Positions 7,749 to 15,623 of a DNA stretch of 64,000 bases are shown one piece after another. Made by a program: the position numbers and the translations under genes. The notes beneath the pieces are model-generated. The model was not told where the DNA came from and searched no databases. It saw only the letters and a program-made list of their open reading frames with translations. The stretch is from an uncultured Alistipes sp. Its GTDB lineage: Bacteria; Bacteroidota; Bacteroidia; Bacteroidales; Rikenellaceae. The stretch spans positions 529,657 to 593,656 of the forward strand of contig NZ_OZ007039.1 of assembly GCF_963931675.1 (NCBI RefSeq), read 5' to 3'. How positions within the stretch are numbered: the first letter of the stretch is position 1; the number at the start of each line of letters is the position of its first letter.

Positions 7749-8978
7749 ATGTACCGTAAGATCATAAAGCCCTTGCTCTTCTCGCTCTCCATCGAGCGGG
7801 CACACCGGGCCGTCATCCTCCTGCTGCGTGTCATCGGACTGATCCCCGGGGGGCGCTGGCTGCTGCACAAATGCTACGCCGTGGAACACCCCGCCCTCGA
7901 ACGCGAGGTTTTCGGCATCCGTTTCGCCAATCCCGTGGGCGTCGCAGCCGGATTCGACCGCAACGGCGAGGCTTTTCGGGAACTGGCGGCAATGGGCTTC
8001 GGATTCGTGGAGATCGGAACCATCACCCCGCAGCCCCAGTCGGGAAACCCCCGGCCCCGCGTCTTCCGGCTCCCCAAGGACCGCGCCATCATCCACCGCA
8101 TCGGACTCGCAAACCGCGGACTCGAAACCTCGATCCGCCATCTGCGCAAGCCCCATGAGGGCGTAATCGTCGGCTGCAACATCGGGAAAAACACCGCAAC
8201 GCCCGTCGAGAATGCCCCGGCCGACTACCTGAAACTCTTCCGCAATCTCTACCAGTACGCGGACTACTTCACCGTAAACATCAGCTGCGACAACGCCTGC
8301 CGCGACGGGTCGACCCATACCCGGGAACAGATCCTCCGCATCCTCGAACCCCTGTTCGACTTCCGCCGCGGGCAGAACCAGTACCGGCCCGTCATGCTCA
8401 AGGTATCGCCCGACATGCCCGACGAGGTGGTCGACCGCGTGGCCGACATCCTCCTCGAAACCCCGCTCGACGGAATCGTCGCCACCAACGGCACCTACTG
8501 CCGGGAGGGGCTGAAGACCAGCCGCAAAGCCCTCGAAGAGATCGGAAACGGTCGCCTCGGAGGTGCCCCGCTGACGCGCCGTGCCGTGGAGATCGTCCGG
8601 CGCATCCACACCCGTTCGGGCGGGACGTTCCCCATCATCGGGGTGGGCGGGCTGATGACCCCCGACGACGTGCGCGCGATGCTCGACGCCGGCGCCGATC
8701 TCGTACAGCTCTACACCGGATACATCTACGAAGGCCCGGGGCTGGTCGGCGAGATCTGCCGCGCCCTGATCGCCGATGAGGAGCGCCGTCGGGCCGAGGC
8801 GGCAAAAACCGAAGCAAAGGCTCCGGAAAACGCCGGAAACGCCGGAACTTCAGCCATTGCGGCGGAGGCCCCCGCCGGACATTCGGAAAAATCCCCGGAA
8901 ACAGCATCCGGAACCTCCGGAGAACCCGCCGGGATGTCGGCGGGAAGCGCCCCGGAACACTCCGGAAAACAGGCATAA
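7749..8978 (+). CDS. pyrD: Dihydroorotate dehydrogenase, class 2-like (quinone type)
   Basis: Fourth step of pyrimidine synthesis, oxidising dihydroorotate to orotate. The N-terminal about 45 residues form the hydrophobic membrane-associating extension of class 2 enzymes, followed by the FMN barrel (NPVGVAAGFDRNG, EIGTITPQPQSGNP, GCNIGKN, IGVGGLMTPDD). The start at 7749 was chosen because it follows the promoter and gives the normal N-terminus. Two oddities: the catalytic-base position normally Ser in class 2 (NxSSPN) is Cys180 here (NISCDN). The protein also ends in a 60-residue Ala/Gly/Pro/Glu-rich tail not found in typical PyrD. The gene ends four bases before cinA. Confidence 0.9.
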   Translation: MYRKIIKPLLFSLSIERAHRAVILLLRVIGLIPGGRWLLHKCYAVEHPALEREVFGIRFANPVGVAAGFDRNGEAFRELAAMGFGFVEIGTITPQPQSGNPRPRVFRLPKDRAIIHRIGLANRGLETSIRHLRKPHEGVIVGCNIGKNTATPVENAPADYLKLFRNLYQYADYFTVNISCDNACRDGSTHTREQILRILEPLFDFRRGQNQYRPVMLKVSPDMPDEVVDRVADILLETPLDGIVATNGTYCREGLKTSRKALEEIGNGRLGGAPLTRRAVEIVRRIHTRSGGTFPIIGVGGLMTPDDVRAMLDAGADLVQLYTGYIYEGPGLVGEICRALIADEERRRAEAAKTEAKAPENAGNAGTSAIAAEAPAGHSEKSPETASGTSGEPAGMSAGSAPEHSGKQA

Positions 8979-8982
8979 ATCC

Positions 8983-10224
8983 ATGAAAGCATCGATCATT
9001 ACCATCGGCGATGAGATCCTCATCGGCCAGATCGTGGACACCAATTCGGTATCCATTGCCAAGCACCTCAATTCGGCGGGCATCGTCGTCCGCGAGAAGA
9101 TCTCCATCGGCGACGACCGTTCGCAGATCGTCGAAACCGTCACGCGGTCCATGGAGAACGCCCAGGTGACGGTCATTACCGGCGGACTCGGCCCCACGAA
9201 AGACGACATCACCAAAAAGACCCTTGCGGAGCTCTTCCACAGCGAGATGCGCTACGACGAGACGGTCGCCGCACACGTCGAGAAGATGCTCACGGCACGC
9301 GGCATCGAATTCAACGACCTGAACCGCTCGCAGGCCCTCGTCCCGGCATGCTGCACCGTGCTCTTCAACGCCTACGGCACCGCTCCCGGCATGTGGTTCG
9401 AACGCGACGGGCATGTCGTCGTCTCGCTGCCCGGGGTTCCCTACGAGATGGAGCACCTCATGCAGGACGAGGTCATGCCCCGGCTCAAGGCCCACTTCTC
9501 GCTGCGGCAGATCGTCCACCGCACGATGATCACCGCGGGGCTGGCCGAATCGATGCTCGCCAAACGCATCGAAAACTGGGAGAACGCCCTCCCGCCCTAC
9601 CTCAAGCTGGCCTATCTGCCCAACCCGGGAGCCGTGCGCCTGCGCCTCTCGGCCTACGAGGTCGAGGGCGAAAGCGTCGCCCGGGAGATCGACCGCCAGT
9701 TCGAAGCCCTGCGCAAACTCATCCCCGAATACTTCATCGGATTCGAAACCGCCTCGATCCAGGAGCTCGTCCACGGCATCCTCACCGAACGCGGGCTGAC
9801 CCTCGCCACGGCCGAAAGCTGCACGGGAGGCGTCATCGCCGCGCGCTTCACCGCCATGCCCGGGGCCTCGGCCTACTTCCGCTGCGGCGTGGTCGCCTAC
9901 AGCAACGAGGCGAAAGCCGACATCCTGGGTGTCGATGCCGACGACATCGCCCGCTACGGTGCCGTGAGCGAGCAGGTCGTCCGACAGATGGCCGAAGGCG
10001 TACGCCGCGTCGCCCGCGCCGACTACGCCGTCGCGACCTCCGGAATCGCCGGGCCCACGGGCGGAAGCCCCGAAAAGCCCGTCGGAACCGTCTGGATCGC
10101 CGTCGCCACACCCCGCCAAACAATCGCCCTGTGCAAACAGTGCGGCGCCGACCGCAGCCAGGTCATCGACCGCGCAAGCGCCTTCGCCATCGCCCTGCTC
10201 CGCGACGCCCTCCAGGGAAAATAG
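8983..10224 (+). CDS. cinA: CinA family protein (nicotinamide-nucleotide amidohydrolase / competence-damage protein)
   Basis: A 413-aa two-domain protein. Residues 1-170 form the MoCF/COG1058 domain (TIGDEILIGQIVDTNS, TGGLGPTKDD), linked to ADP-ribose pyrophosphatase activity in the family. Residues about 255-410 form the PncC domain (TAESCTGGVIAARFT, GVVAYSNEAK, TSGIAGPTGG), which deamidates nicotinamide mononucleotide and recycles NAD. The start ATG at 8983 gives the normal N-terminus MKASIITIGDE; a longer frame overlapping pyrD is spurious. It is probably cotranscribed with pyrD. The name reflects homology; a competence role is not implied. Confidence 0.93.
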   Translation: MKASIITIGDEILIGQIVDTNSVSIAKHLNSAGIVVREKISIGDDRSQIVETVTRSMENAQVTVITGGLGPTKDDITKKTLAELFHSEMRYDETVAAHVEKMLTARGIEFNDLNRSQALVPACCTVLFNAYGTAPGMWFERDGHVVVSLPGVPYEMEHLMQDEVMPRLKAHFSLRQIVHRTMITAGLAESMLAKRIENWENALPPYLKLAYLPNPGAVRLRLSAYEVEGESVAREIDRQFEALRKLIPEYFIGFETASIQELVHGILTERGLTLATAESCTGGVIAARFTAMPGASAYFRCGVVAYSNEAKADILGVDADDIARYGAVSEQVVRQMAEGVRRVARADYAVATSGIAGPTGGSPEKPVGTVWIAVATPRQTIALCKQCGADRSQVIDRASAFAIALLRDALQGK

Positions 10225-10253
10225 GAACCCGATACGAAAAAAAGCCGGGCGCT

Positions 10254-10284
10254 TTTGCGTTTTGACGAAAAGGTTGTATATTTG
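10254..10284 (+). promoter_or_regulatory. Promoter of rpmB-rpmG-DUF4295 operon
   Basis: TTTG (10254-10257), a 19-base spacer, then TATATTTG (10277-10284): a textbook Bacteroidota promoter about 40 bases before rpmB. Confidence 0.75.
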
Positions 10285-10322
10285 CAGGCCCTAAAGAGGC
10301 TTTAACAAAAACATCAACAACC

Positions 10323-10556
10323 ATGAAAGTTTGCGAAATCACAGGCAAGGTGGCCGTTGTGGGCAACAACGTTTCCCACTCCCACCACAAGACCAAACGC
10401 AAATTCAGCCCCAATCTGAAGACGAAGCGTTTCTGGTCCGAGCAGGAAGGCCGCTGGATCACCCTCAAGGTGTCGGCCGCCGGCATGAAAACCATCAACA
10501 AGAAAGGGCTCGCTGTCGCACTGCGCGAAGCCGTTGCTCCCAAAAATCTCTACTAA
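10323..10556 (+). CDS. rpmB: 50S ribosomal protein L28 (bL28)
   Basis: A 77-aa large-subunit protein beginning MKVCEITGKVAVVGNN, with the conserved SHSHHKTKRKF segment that contacts 23S rRNA. It has a single Cys and no CxxC pairs, so it is the zinc-independent form. It is first in a three-gene ribosomal operon with rpmG 11 bases downstream. Confidence 0.97.
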   Translation: MKVCEITGKVAVVGNNVSHSHHKTKRKFSPNLKTKRFWSEQEGRWITLKVSAAGMKTINKKGLAVALREAVAPKNLY

Positions 10557-10567
10557 AATCCTAATCC

Positions 10568-10750
10568 ATGGCAAAGAAAGGCAACAGAGTGCAGGTCATC
10601 CTCGAATGCACCGAGCAGAAAGAGAGCGGCGTGGCAGGAATGTCCCGTTACATCACCACCAAAAACAAGAAGAACACGCCCGAACGTCTCGAACGCAGAA
10701 AGTACAACCCGTTCCTGAAGCGTGTAACCGTACACCGTGAAATCAAATAG
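10568..10750 (+). CDS. rpmG: 50S ribosomal protein L33 (bL33)
   Basis: A 60-aa protein with the L33 core ([34 protein letters not shown]). It lacks the two CxxC zinc knuckles and is therefore the zinc-free type. The rpmB-rpmG order is common across bacteria. Confidence 0.97.
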   Translation: MAKKGNRVQVILECTEQKESGVAGMSRYITTKNKKNTPERLERRKYNPFLKRVTVHREIK

Positions 10751-10763
10751 TTAGAACAGACCT

Positions 10764-10922
10764 ATGGCAAAGAAAGTAGTCGCAACGCTGAAAACCGGTA
10801 CCGGCAAGCAGTTCACCAAGTGCATCAAGATGGTCAAGTCGGACAAAACCGGAGCATACATGTTCAAGGAAGGCGTTATTGCAAACGACCTGGTGAAGGA
10901 TTTCTTCGACGAGAAGAAATAA
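10764..10922 (+). CDS. DUF4295 small basic protein, probable Bacteroidota-specific ribosomal protein
   Basis: A 52-aa, lysine-rich protein starting MAKKVVATLKTGTGKQ and ending VKDFFDEKK, with the DUF4295 family pattern. It lies 13 bases after rpmG in the same operon, an arrangement conserved in Bacteroidota. From memory, structural work on a Flavobacterium ribosome described an extra large-subunit protein (bL38) in this phylum, and this family may be that protein; I could not verify the correspondence. A ribosomal location is inferred from size, charge and operon. Confidence 0.85.
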   Translation: MAKKVVATLKTGTGKQFTKCIKMVKSDKTGAYMFKEGVIANDLVKDFFDEKK

Positions 10923-10950
10923 CGTATTTTAAGAGTCCGTCTCTTAAATA

Positions 10951-10987
10951 CAAAGGGCATCTTTCGAAAGATGCCCTTTGTGTTTCT
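10951..10987 (+). terminator. Terminator of the rpmB operon
   Basis: CAAAGGGCATCTTT pairs perfectly with AAAGATGCCCTTTG around a CG loop (10951-10980), followed by TGTTTCT. A C9 run follows at 10989-10997. Confidence 0.85.
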
Positions 10988-11021
10988 ACCCCCCCCCAGC
11001 GCCCCGCTTTATCCCCGCGGA

Positions 11022-11053
11022 TTTGGTGATTCCGTACGAAATTCATACCTTTG
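11022..11053 (+). promoter_or_regulatory. Promoter of the glycosyltransferase pair
   Basis: TTTG (11022-11025), 20 bases, then TACCTTTG (11046-11053). The -7 box overlaps a TTG that could be mistaken for a start codon, which argues for the ATG at 11066. Confidence 0.7.
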
Positions 11054-11065
11054 AAAGAAAAATCC

Positions 11066-12259
11066 ATGTCTATCAGAACCATCGCCTTTTTCAACTGGCG
11101 CTATCCATATGGAGGCGGCGAGGTCGTGACGTTCAACCTGGCCCGGTTTTTCCGGGAAGCCGGGTTCCGGGTGCTCCTCTACACCGGAGAGCTCATCCGC
11201 GAAAAACTCCGGGCCCTGGACACGGAGACCCTCGAACTACGCCCCCTGTCCGCGCCCGGAGGCTGCAAAGCCAACGCCAACAAGGAGTTCCTGATCGAAT
11301 CGATCCGGCAGGAAAAGGTCGACGTCATCATCGTGCAGGGTGTCATGGAGTTCCCGAGTGCCGCGATTCGCCAGGCCACCTCCTGCAAGGTCATCTTCTG
11401 TCTGCATAACAAACCTTTCTGGGAGATTCAGTTTCTCCGCGAGCAGAAGCCGTCCCAGATCGCCAATCCGACCCTGGCCCGCCGGATCGAATACCTCCTG
11501 CTCCGCAGGCCCGTCTACTGGCTGACTCCGAAACTGAAGAAACGGGTTACAAAGGATTATGCCCGGCTGCTGCGCTCCGTCGACAAATGCGTGCTGCTCT
11601 GCGACGAATACCGCCGCGATTTCGATGCCGCCCTGACTGCGAGATACGGCCCGGAGATCATACAGGGAAAGACTGCGGCCATCCTCAATCCGCTGACCCC
11701 GGCACTGCCCGGCCCGGAAACCGGGAAACAGAAGCGGGTGCTTTACGTCGGACGGCTGGTCCACACCCACAAACGGGTCGACCGGCTGCTGAAGATCTGG
11801 CGGCGGGTAGAGCCCCGGCATCCCGACTGGCAGTTGCAGATCGTCGGAGAGGGCGAGGAGCGCGAACGGCTCGAACGCGATGCCGCCCGCTACGGGCTCG
11901 CCAACGTCCAATTTCTCGGATACCGGGACGACATGCCCGCCATCTACCGCGCTGCGTCGGTCATCTGCCTGACCTCCAACTTCGAAGGACTTCCCATGAG
12001 CCTCATGGAAGGCCAGCAGTACGGGGTGATTCCCGTTTCGTTCGACTCCTATGCCGGGATTCGGGAGATCGCCTGCAACGGCCAGGCCGGAATCACCGTT
12101 CCGGCATTCAGCCTGCGCAAGTATGCCGACCGGCTCAACGACCTGCTCGACGATCCGGAGGCACAAGAACGGCTCCGCCAGCAGGCGCTCCTCGCCGCGA
12201 AGCGCTACGACCCGCAGACCATCGGGCAAGAGTGGCTTCGCCTGTTCGAAAAACTATAA
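11066..12259 (+). CDS. Glycosyltransferase family 4 protein (397 aa)
   Basis: A retaining GT-B glycosyltransferase, presumably cytosolic and acting on a glycan or lipid acceptor. The N-terminal Rossmann half carries the YPYGGGEVVTFNLARFF acceptor-side segment. The C-terminal half has RVLYVGRLVHTHKRVDRLL, the IVGEGEER turn and the nucleotide-sugar signature SNFEGLPMSLMEGQ, with the E-x7-E pair of GT4. The start at 11066 is chosen because an upstream TTG lies inside the promoter. The product is not predictable. It pairs with a second GT4 gene five bases downstream, and no other polysaccharide genes surround them. Confidence 0.85.
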   Translation: MSIRTIAFFNWRYPYGGGEVVTFNLARFFREAGFRVLLYTGELIREKLRALDTETLELRPLSAPGGCKANANKEFLIESIRQEKVDVIIVQGVMEFPSAAIRQATSCKVIFCLHNKPFWEIQFLREQKPSQIANPTLARRIEYLLLRRPVYWLTPKLKKRVTKDYARLLRSVDKCVLLCDEYRRDFDAALTARYGPEIIQGKTAAILNPLTPALPGPETGKQKRVLYVGRLVHTHKRVDRLLKIWRRVEPRHPDWQLQIVGEGEERERLERDAARYGLANVQFLGYRDDMPAIYRAASVICLTSNFEGLPMSLMEGQQYGVIPVSFDSYAGIREIACNGQAGITVPAFSLRKYADRLNDLLDDPEAQERLRQQALLAAKRYDPQTIGQEWLRLFEKL

Positions 12260-12264
12260 TCGAG

Positions 12265-13500
12265 ATGAAAAAAATCGCGTTTACCATCTTCCGTTACGGA
12301 GAGGGGATCTTCGGCGGGACCGAAGCCCATTGCCGGATGCTGGCCGAACACCTGGCCCCCTACTATCAGGTCGAGGTGCTCACCACGACAATCCGGTATC
12401 CCGGATGTCCGGAACAGGATTTCCCGGCCGGGGAGAGCCTCGAAAACGGAATTCTCGTGCGTCGGTTCCAGTGCGAATCCCGTCACGAGCAATATCGTCA
12501 ACGGCGGAAACCCGGGTGTCGGGCCCGAAGAGTGCGGTACCGGCTCGATCAGGCCGGGCTTTTGGCTCCGCTGGCCTCGATACACCCCGTCTGGACGTGG
12601 AACCTCGAAGCAGAACACAACTTCTTTATGACCTACGAGGAGTATGCCCCCTCCCTGGCAGAATTCGTCCGCACGCACAAGCAGGAGTATGCGGCCATCC
12701 TGCCGATCTGCTACTACTTCTCCACCACGATCTTTACGGCGCTCTCCGCCCCGGAGAAGTGCATCCTCATCCCGACGGCACACCCCGAGAAACCGCTCTA
12801 TTACAGCACCTACTCGCACATCTTCACCCGAGTGGCCCACATCGCCTTCAACACGGTCTCCGAGCAGCGCCTCTGCCGGCGCATCTTCGGCCGGCACATG
12901 GCGCCGAGTTCGATCGTCGGGGTCGGGATCGAGACGGCGGAGTCCCTTCCGTGGGATTCCGTGCGTGAAAAGTTCGGGTTGCCCGAGCGCTATGTGCTCT
13001 ATGTCGGGCGGCTCCACTCGGAGAAGGTCGGCAACGTGGTGCCCGAGTTCATCCGGTACCGGAAAAAGTACGGGGACGACATCCGGCTGGTACTCGTCGG
13101 GCCCGGCACGTTGAAGTCCCTGCACATCCCCGAACACCCGGCCGTGATCGCCACGGGAGCCGTCAGCGAGGCGGAGAAGAGCACGATCATCCGTCATGCC
13201 ACGGTGATGGTCAACCCGTCGAGGATGGAGAGTCTGTCGCTGCTGCTGCTCGAAGCCCTGCACAACCGCATTCCGATGCTGGTGAACGGGAAGTGCGAGG
13301 TGATGAAGGACCATTGCAAGCTCAGCGGCGCGGCGCTCTGGTACGATTCCGGGCGCGATTTTCGGAGAAAACTCCATCGGTTGCTCTCCGACGAAGCGCT
13401 TCGCCGCCGGATGGGCGAGAAGGGGCCGGTCTACGTCCGCGAGCATTACGGCTGGGAGGTCGTCATTCCCAAACTCCGGGCACTTATCGAGAGCCTCTAA
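12265..13500 (+). CDS. Glycosyltransferase family 4 protein (411 aa)
   Basis: The second GT-B enzyme of the pair. It begins MKKIAFTIFRYGEG with a GGTEAHCRMLAEHL acceptor-domain motif. The C-terminal donor domain contains LYVGRLHSEKVGN, LVGPGTLK and VNPSRMESLSLLLLEAL, the last carrying the GT4 E-x7-E pattern. The start at 12265 follows the first GT stop by five bases; a much longer frame overlapping the first gene is spurious. The donor and acceptor are unknown. Confidence 0.85.
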   Translation: MKKIAFTIFRYGEGIFGGTEAHCRMLAEHLAPYYQVEVLTTTIRYPGCPEQDFPAGESLENGILVRRFQCESRHEQYRQRRKPGCRARRVRYRLDQAGLLAPLASIHPVWTWNLEAEHNFFMTYEEYAPSLAEFVRTHKQEYAAILPICYYFSTTIFTALSAPEKCILIPTAHPEKPLYYSTYSHIFTRVAHIAFNTVSEQRLCRRIFGRHMAPSSIVGVGIETAESLPWDSVREKFGLPERYVLYVGRLHSEKVGNVVPEFIRYRKKYGDDIRLVLVGPGTLKSLHIPEHPAVIATGAVSEAEKSTIIRHATVMVNPSRMESLSLLLLEALHNRIPMLVNGKCEVMKDHCKLSGAALWYDSGRDFRRKLHRLLSDEALRRRMGEKGPVYVREHYGWEVVIPKLRALIESL

Positions 13501-13610
13501 GTTTTTTTGAGAGGGGGGGGGCAGCCCCGGACAGCGGCCGGCGGAACAGCAGGAAACTGAACGGAGCAACAGGCCGGACGCCGCGGAGCCCCATCCCGAG
13601 AACGGACCGA

Positions 13611-13646
13611 AAAAAGGCGGATCGACAGTCGATCCGCCTTTTCCTT
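13611..13646. terminator. Bidirectional terminator between GT4 pair and convergent gene
   Basis: AAAAGGCGGATCGAC (13612-13626) and GTCGATCCGCCTTTT (13628-13642) are perfect complements with A and T runs on the two sides. It can therefore serve both the plus-strand glycosyltransferases and the minus-strand gene ending at 13661. A G9 run lies at 13513-13521. Confidence 0.85.
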
Positions 13647-13660
13647 TGCCCGCCCCCGTA

Positions 13661-14539
13661 TCAGAACCGGTGCACGGCCCGCACGAGGAACTTGTTGTAT
13701 TTCGGAATCTCGACCACGTAGGGCGGTTCGATATTCATATGCGAAGTCTGGGCACTCTTCTCGTCCAGTTCCGTCGAGGAGAAGTAGTAGACCATCCGGT
13801 CCATCCGCTCGCCGCCGGCATCCTTCAGTGCCTCGTTGAACCTGTTCCGGGCCTGACGGTCGTTGCGCATCCGCGTGCCGCCGTTGTAGTTGTGGCCGAT
13901 GGTCAGCAGCTCGTCGATCGCCGGGAGGTACCAGCCCTCGCCCTTGTCGCGGCACCACTTGAAGGCCGGGAAATCATCCCACGAAAGGCCGTTCGCCTCG
14001 ATATAGCGCGCCACCTTCTCCATGTTGTCCCGGCCGTCGGTACGGTTGTCGGCCCCAACGACCCGCAGGTCCGGTTTGCGGAACTCGCTCCAGTGAAGGT
14101 AGATTTCATCCAGCGAAATCACCAGCCCGTGGCGCTTGTCCTCCGAAAGCTGGCACACGACGCCCTTCACGCCGTCCCGGTCGTAAAGCTCCCCGATCTC
14201 GTACTCCTTGAGCACGTACTGTCCGCCGGGAGTCTGCGACATCGCCTCCGAAGCCTCCGGGGTTGCCGGGGTTGCCGGGGTGAGCGGCATCGCCGGAACG
14301 CTGCGCGTATAGTATTCCGTCTCGCCGTTGGCGTAGCGGATATAGTGGATCTCGACCACGGGAAGCACGTAGGTCGGGCCCTCCGGATTGGAAAAGCGCT
14401 TGTAACGCACGTTCTCCGGGGTGATCTCGATCACCTTGGCTTCGACCTTCGTCGAGTCGGTCTTGACGATCAAATCCTGAGCGGCGGCCGTGAAGACCCC
14501 GCAAATGGCTGCAAGCAGCAACAGTAAACTTCTTTTCAT
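13661..14539 (-). CDS. Exported protein of unknown function with DUF1566-like C-terminus
   Basis: A 292-residue reading frame beginning MKRSLLLLLAAICGVFTAAAQ, a clear Sec signal peptide with cleavage after TAAAQ-type residues. Residues about 20-90 form a small beta-rich domain (TKVEAKVIEITPENVRYKRF) common in Bacteroidota exported proteins. A Thr/Pro/Ala-rich linker follows. The rest resembles the DUF1566/Lcl C-terminal fold: WCRDKGEGWYLPAIDELLTI, then YYFSSTELDEKSA. Such domains occur on surface or periplasmic proteins of unclear function. The start was set at the signal peptide; the frame extends 14 codons further upstream but overlaps the promoter. It is monocistronic. Confidence 0.75.
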   Translation of the reverse strand: MKRSLLLLLAAICGVFTAAAQDLIVKTDSTKVEAKVIEITPENVRYKRFSNPEGPTYVLPVVEIHYIRYANGETEYYTRSVPAMPLTPATPATPEASEAMSQTPGGQYVLKEYEIGELYDRDGVKGVVCQLSEDKRHGLVISLDEIYLHWSEFRKPDLRVVGADNRTDGRDNMEKVARYIEANGLSWDDFPAFKWCRDKGEGWYLPAIDELLTIGHNYNGGTRMRNDRQARNRFNEALKDAGGERMDRMVYYFSSTELDEKSAQTSHMNIEPPYVVEIPKYNKFLVRAVHRF

Positions 14540-14561
14540 CTTCTCGCAAAAGGGTTTGTCG

Positions 14562-14569
14562 CAAAGATA
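14562..14569 (-). promoter_or_regulatory. -7 element (TATCTTTG) for the DUF1566-like gene
   Basis: The minus strand reads TATCTTTG, 22 bases before the start codon at 14539. It is divergent from the ftsY promoter. Confidence 0.6.
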
Positions 14570-14591
14570 ACGCTTTTCCAAACATTCTTGT

Positions 14592-14599
14592 TATCTTTG
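14592..14599 (+). promoter_or_regulatory. -7 element (TATCTTTG) for ftsY-rimO
   Basis: Exact TAnnTTTG match 22 bases before ftsY. Confidence 0.6.
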
Positions 14600-14621
14600 T
14601 CCCGAGATAAATTTTTCGAAC

Positions 14622-15623
14622 ATGGCTTTTTTCGATATTTTCCGCAAAAAACAGCAGGAGACACCCGTCTCCGAGGAGCAGACCCAACAACAGCGGCAGG
14701 AGCTGAGCGCCGGGCTGGAGAAGACCAAAACCGGGCTCTTCTCGAAACTCGCCCGCGCCGTTGCCGGACGCTCCACGGTCGACGCCGACGTACTCGATGA
14801 TCTGGAGGAGGTGCTCATCACCTCGGACGTCGGGGTCGAGACCACCGTGAAAATCATCCGCCGCATCGAGGAGCGCGTGGCCCACGACAAATACATGAAT
14901 ACCTCCGAGCTGCAGTCGATTCTGCGCGAGGAGATCGCCGACCTGCTCGAACAGGCCCACGGATCGGCCGAACATTTCGGGCTCGACGCCCGCGAGGGCG
15001 AACCCTACGTGGTGATGGTCGTCGGCGTGAACGGAGCCGGGAAGACCACCACGATCGGGAAACTCGCCGCACAGCTCACGAAGGCCGGGCGGAAGGTCTG
15101 GATCGGAGCCGCCGATACGTTCCGCGCCGCGGCGATCGACCAGCTGCAGGTCTGGGCCGACCGTGCCGGGGCCACGATGATCCGCCAGCAGATGGGCTCC
15201 GACCCCGCCTCCGTGGCCTTCGACACGCTCACCTCGGCCAAGGCCAACGGGGCCGATGTCGTACTGATCGACACCGCCGGGCGCCTGCACAACAAGATCA
15301 ACCTGATGAACGAGTTGACGAAGATCCGCAACGTCATGTCGAAGGTGATCCCCGGGGCGCCCCACGAGGTGATGCTCGTGCTGGACGGCTCGACCGGCCA
15401 GAACGCCTTCGAGCAGGCCCGCCAGTTCACCCAGGCCACGCAGGTCACCTCGCTCACGATCACCAAGCTCGACGGCACGGCCAAGGGCGGCGTGGTGATC
15501 GGCATCAGCGACCAGTTCCACATTCCGGTGCGCTACATCGGCATCGGCGAGGGGATCGACCAGCTGCGCATCTTCGACCGCCGGGAATTCGTAAACGCCC
15601 TGTTCGGAGATGAAAAAAATTAA
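14622..15623 (+). CDS. ftsY: Signal recognition particle receptor FtsY
   Basis: A 333-aa SRP GTPase that docks ribosome-SRP complexes at the membrane. The acidic A domain is short (about 30 residues, MAFFDIFRKKQQE), as usual in Bacteroidota. The N domain covers about 30-120. The G domain has the P-loop GVNGAGKTT (135-143), DTFRAAAIDQL, DTAGR and TKLDGTAKGG. The last 14 bases overlap rimO in a different frame, implying coupled translation. Confidence 0.97.
   Translation: MAFFDIFRKKQQETPVSEEQTQQQRQELSAGLEKTKTGLFSKLARAVAGRSTVDADVLDDLEEVLITSDVGVETTVKIIRRIEERVAHDKYMNTSELQSILREEIADLLEQAHGSAEHFGLDAREGEPYVVMVVGVNGAGKTTTIGKLAAQLTKAGRKVWIGAADTFRAAAIDQLQVWADRAGATMIRQQMGSDPASVAFDTLTSAKANGADVVLIDTAGRLHNKINLMNELTKIRNVMSKVIPGAPHEVMLVLDGSTGQNAFEQARQFTQATQVTSLTITKLDGTAKGGVVIGISDQFHIPVRYIGIGEGIDQLRIFDRREFVNALFGDEKN

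Noticed and set aside
11051..11065. TTG start for the first glycosyltransferase
   Set aside because: The TTG lies inside a TTTG-N20-TACCTTTG promoter; the ATG at 11066 gives a normal N-terminus.
13513..13521. Phase-variation switch at a homopolymer run
   Set aside because: This run and the others lie after stop codons, not inside genes or between promoter boxes, so no on/off effect on a protein is evident.
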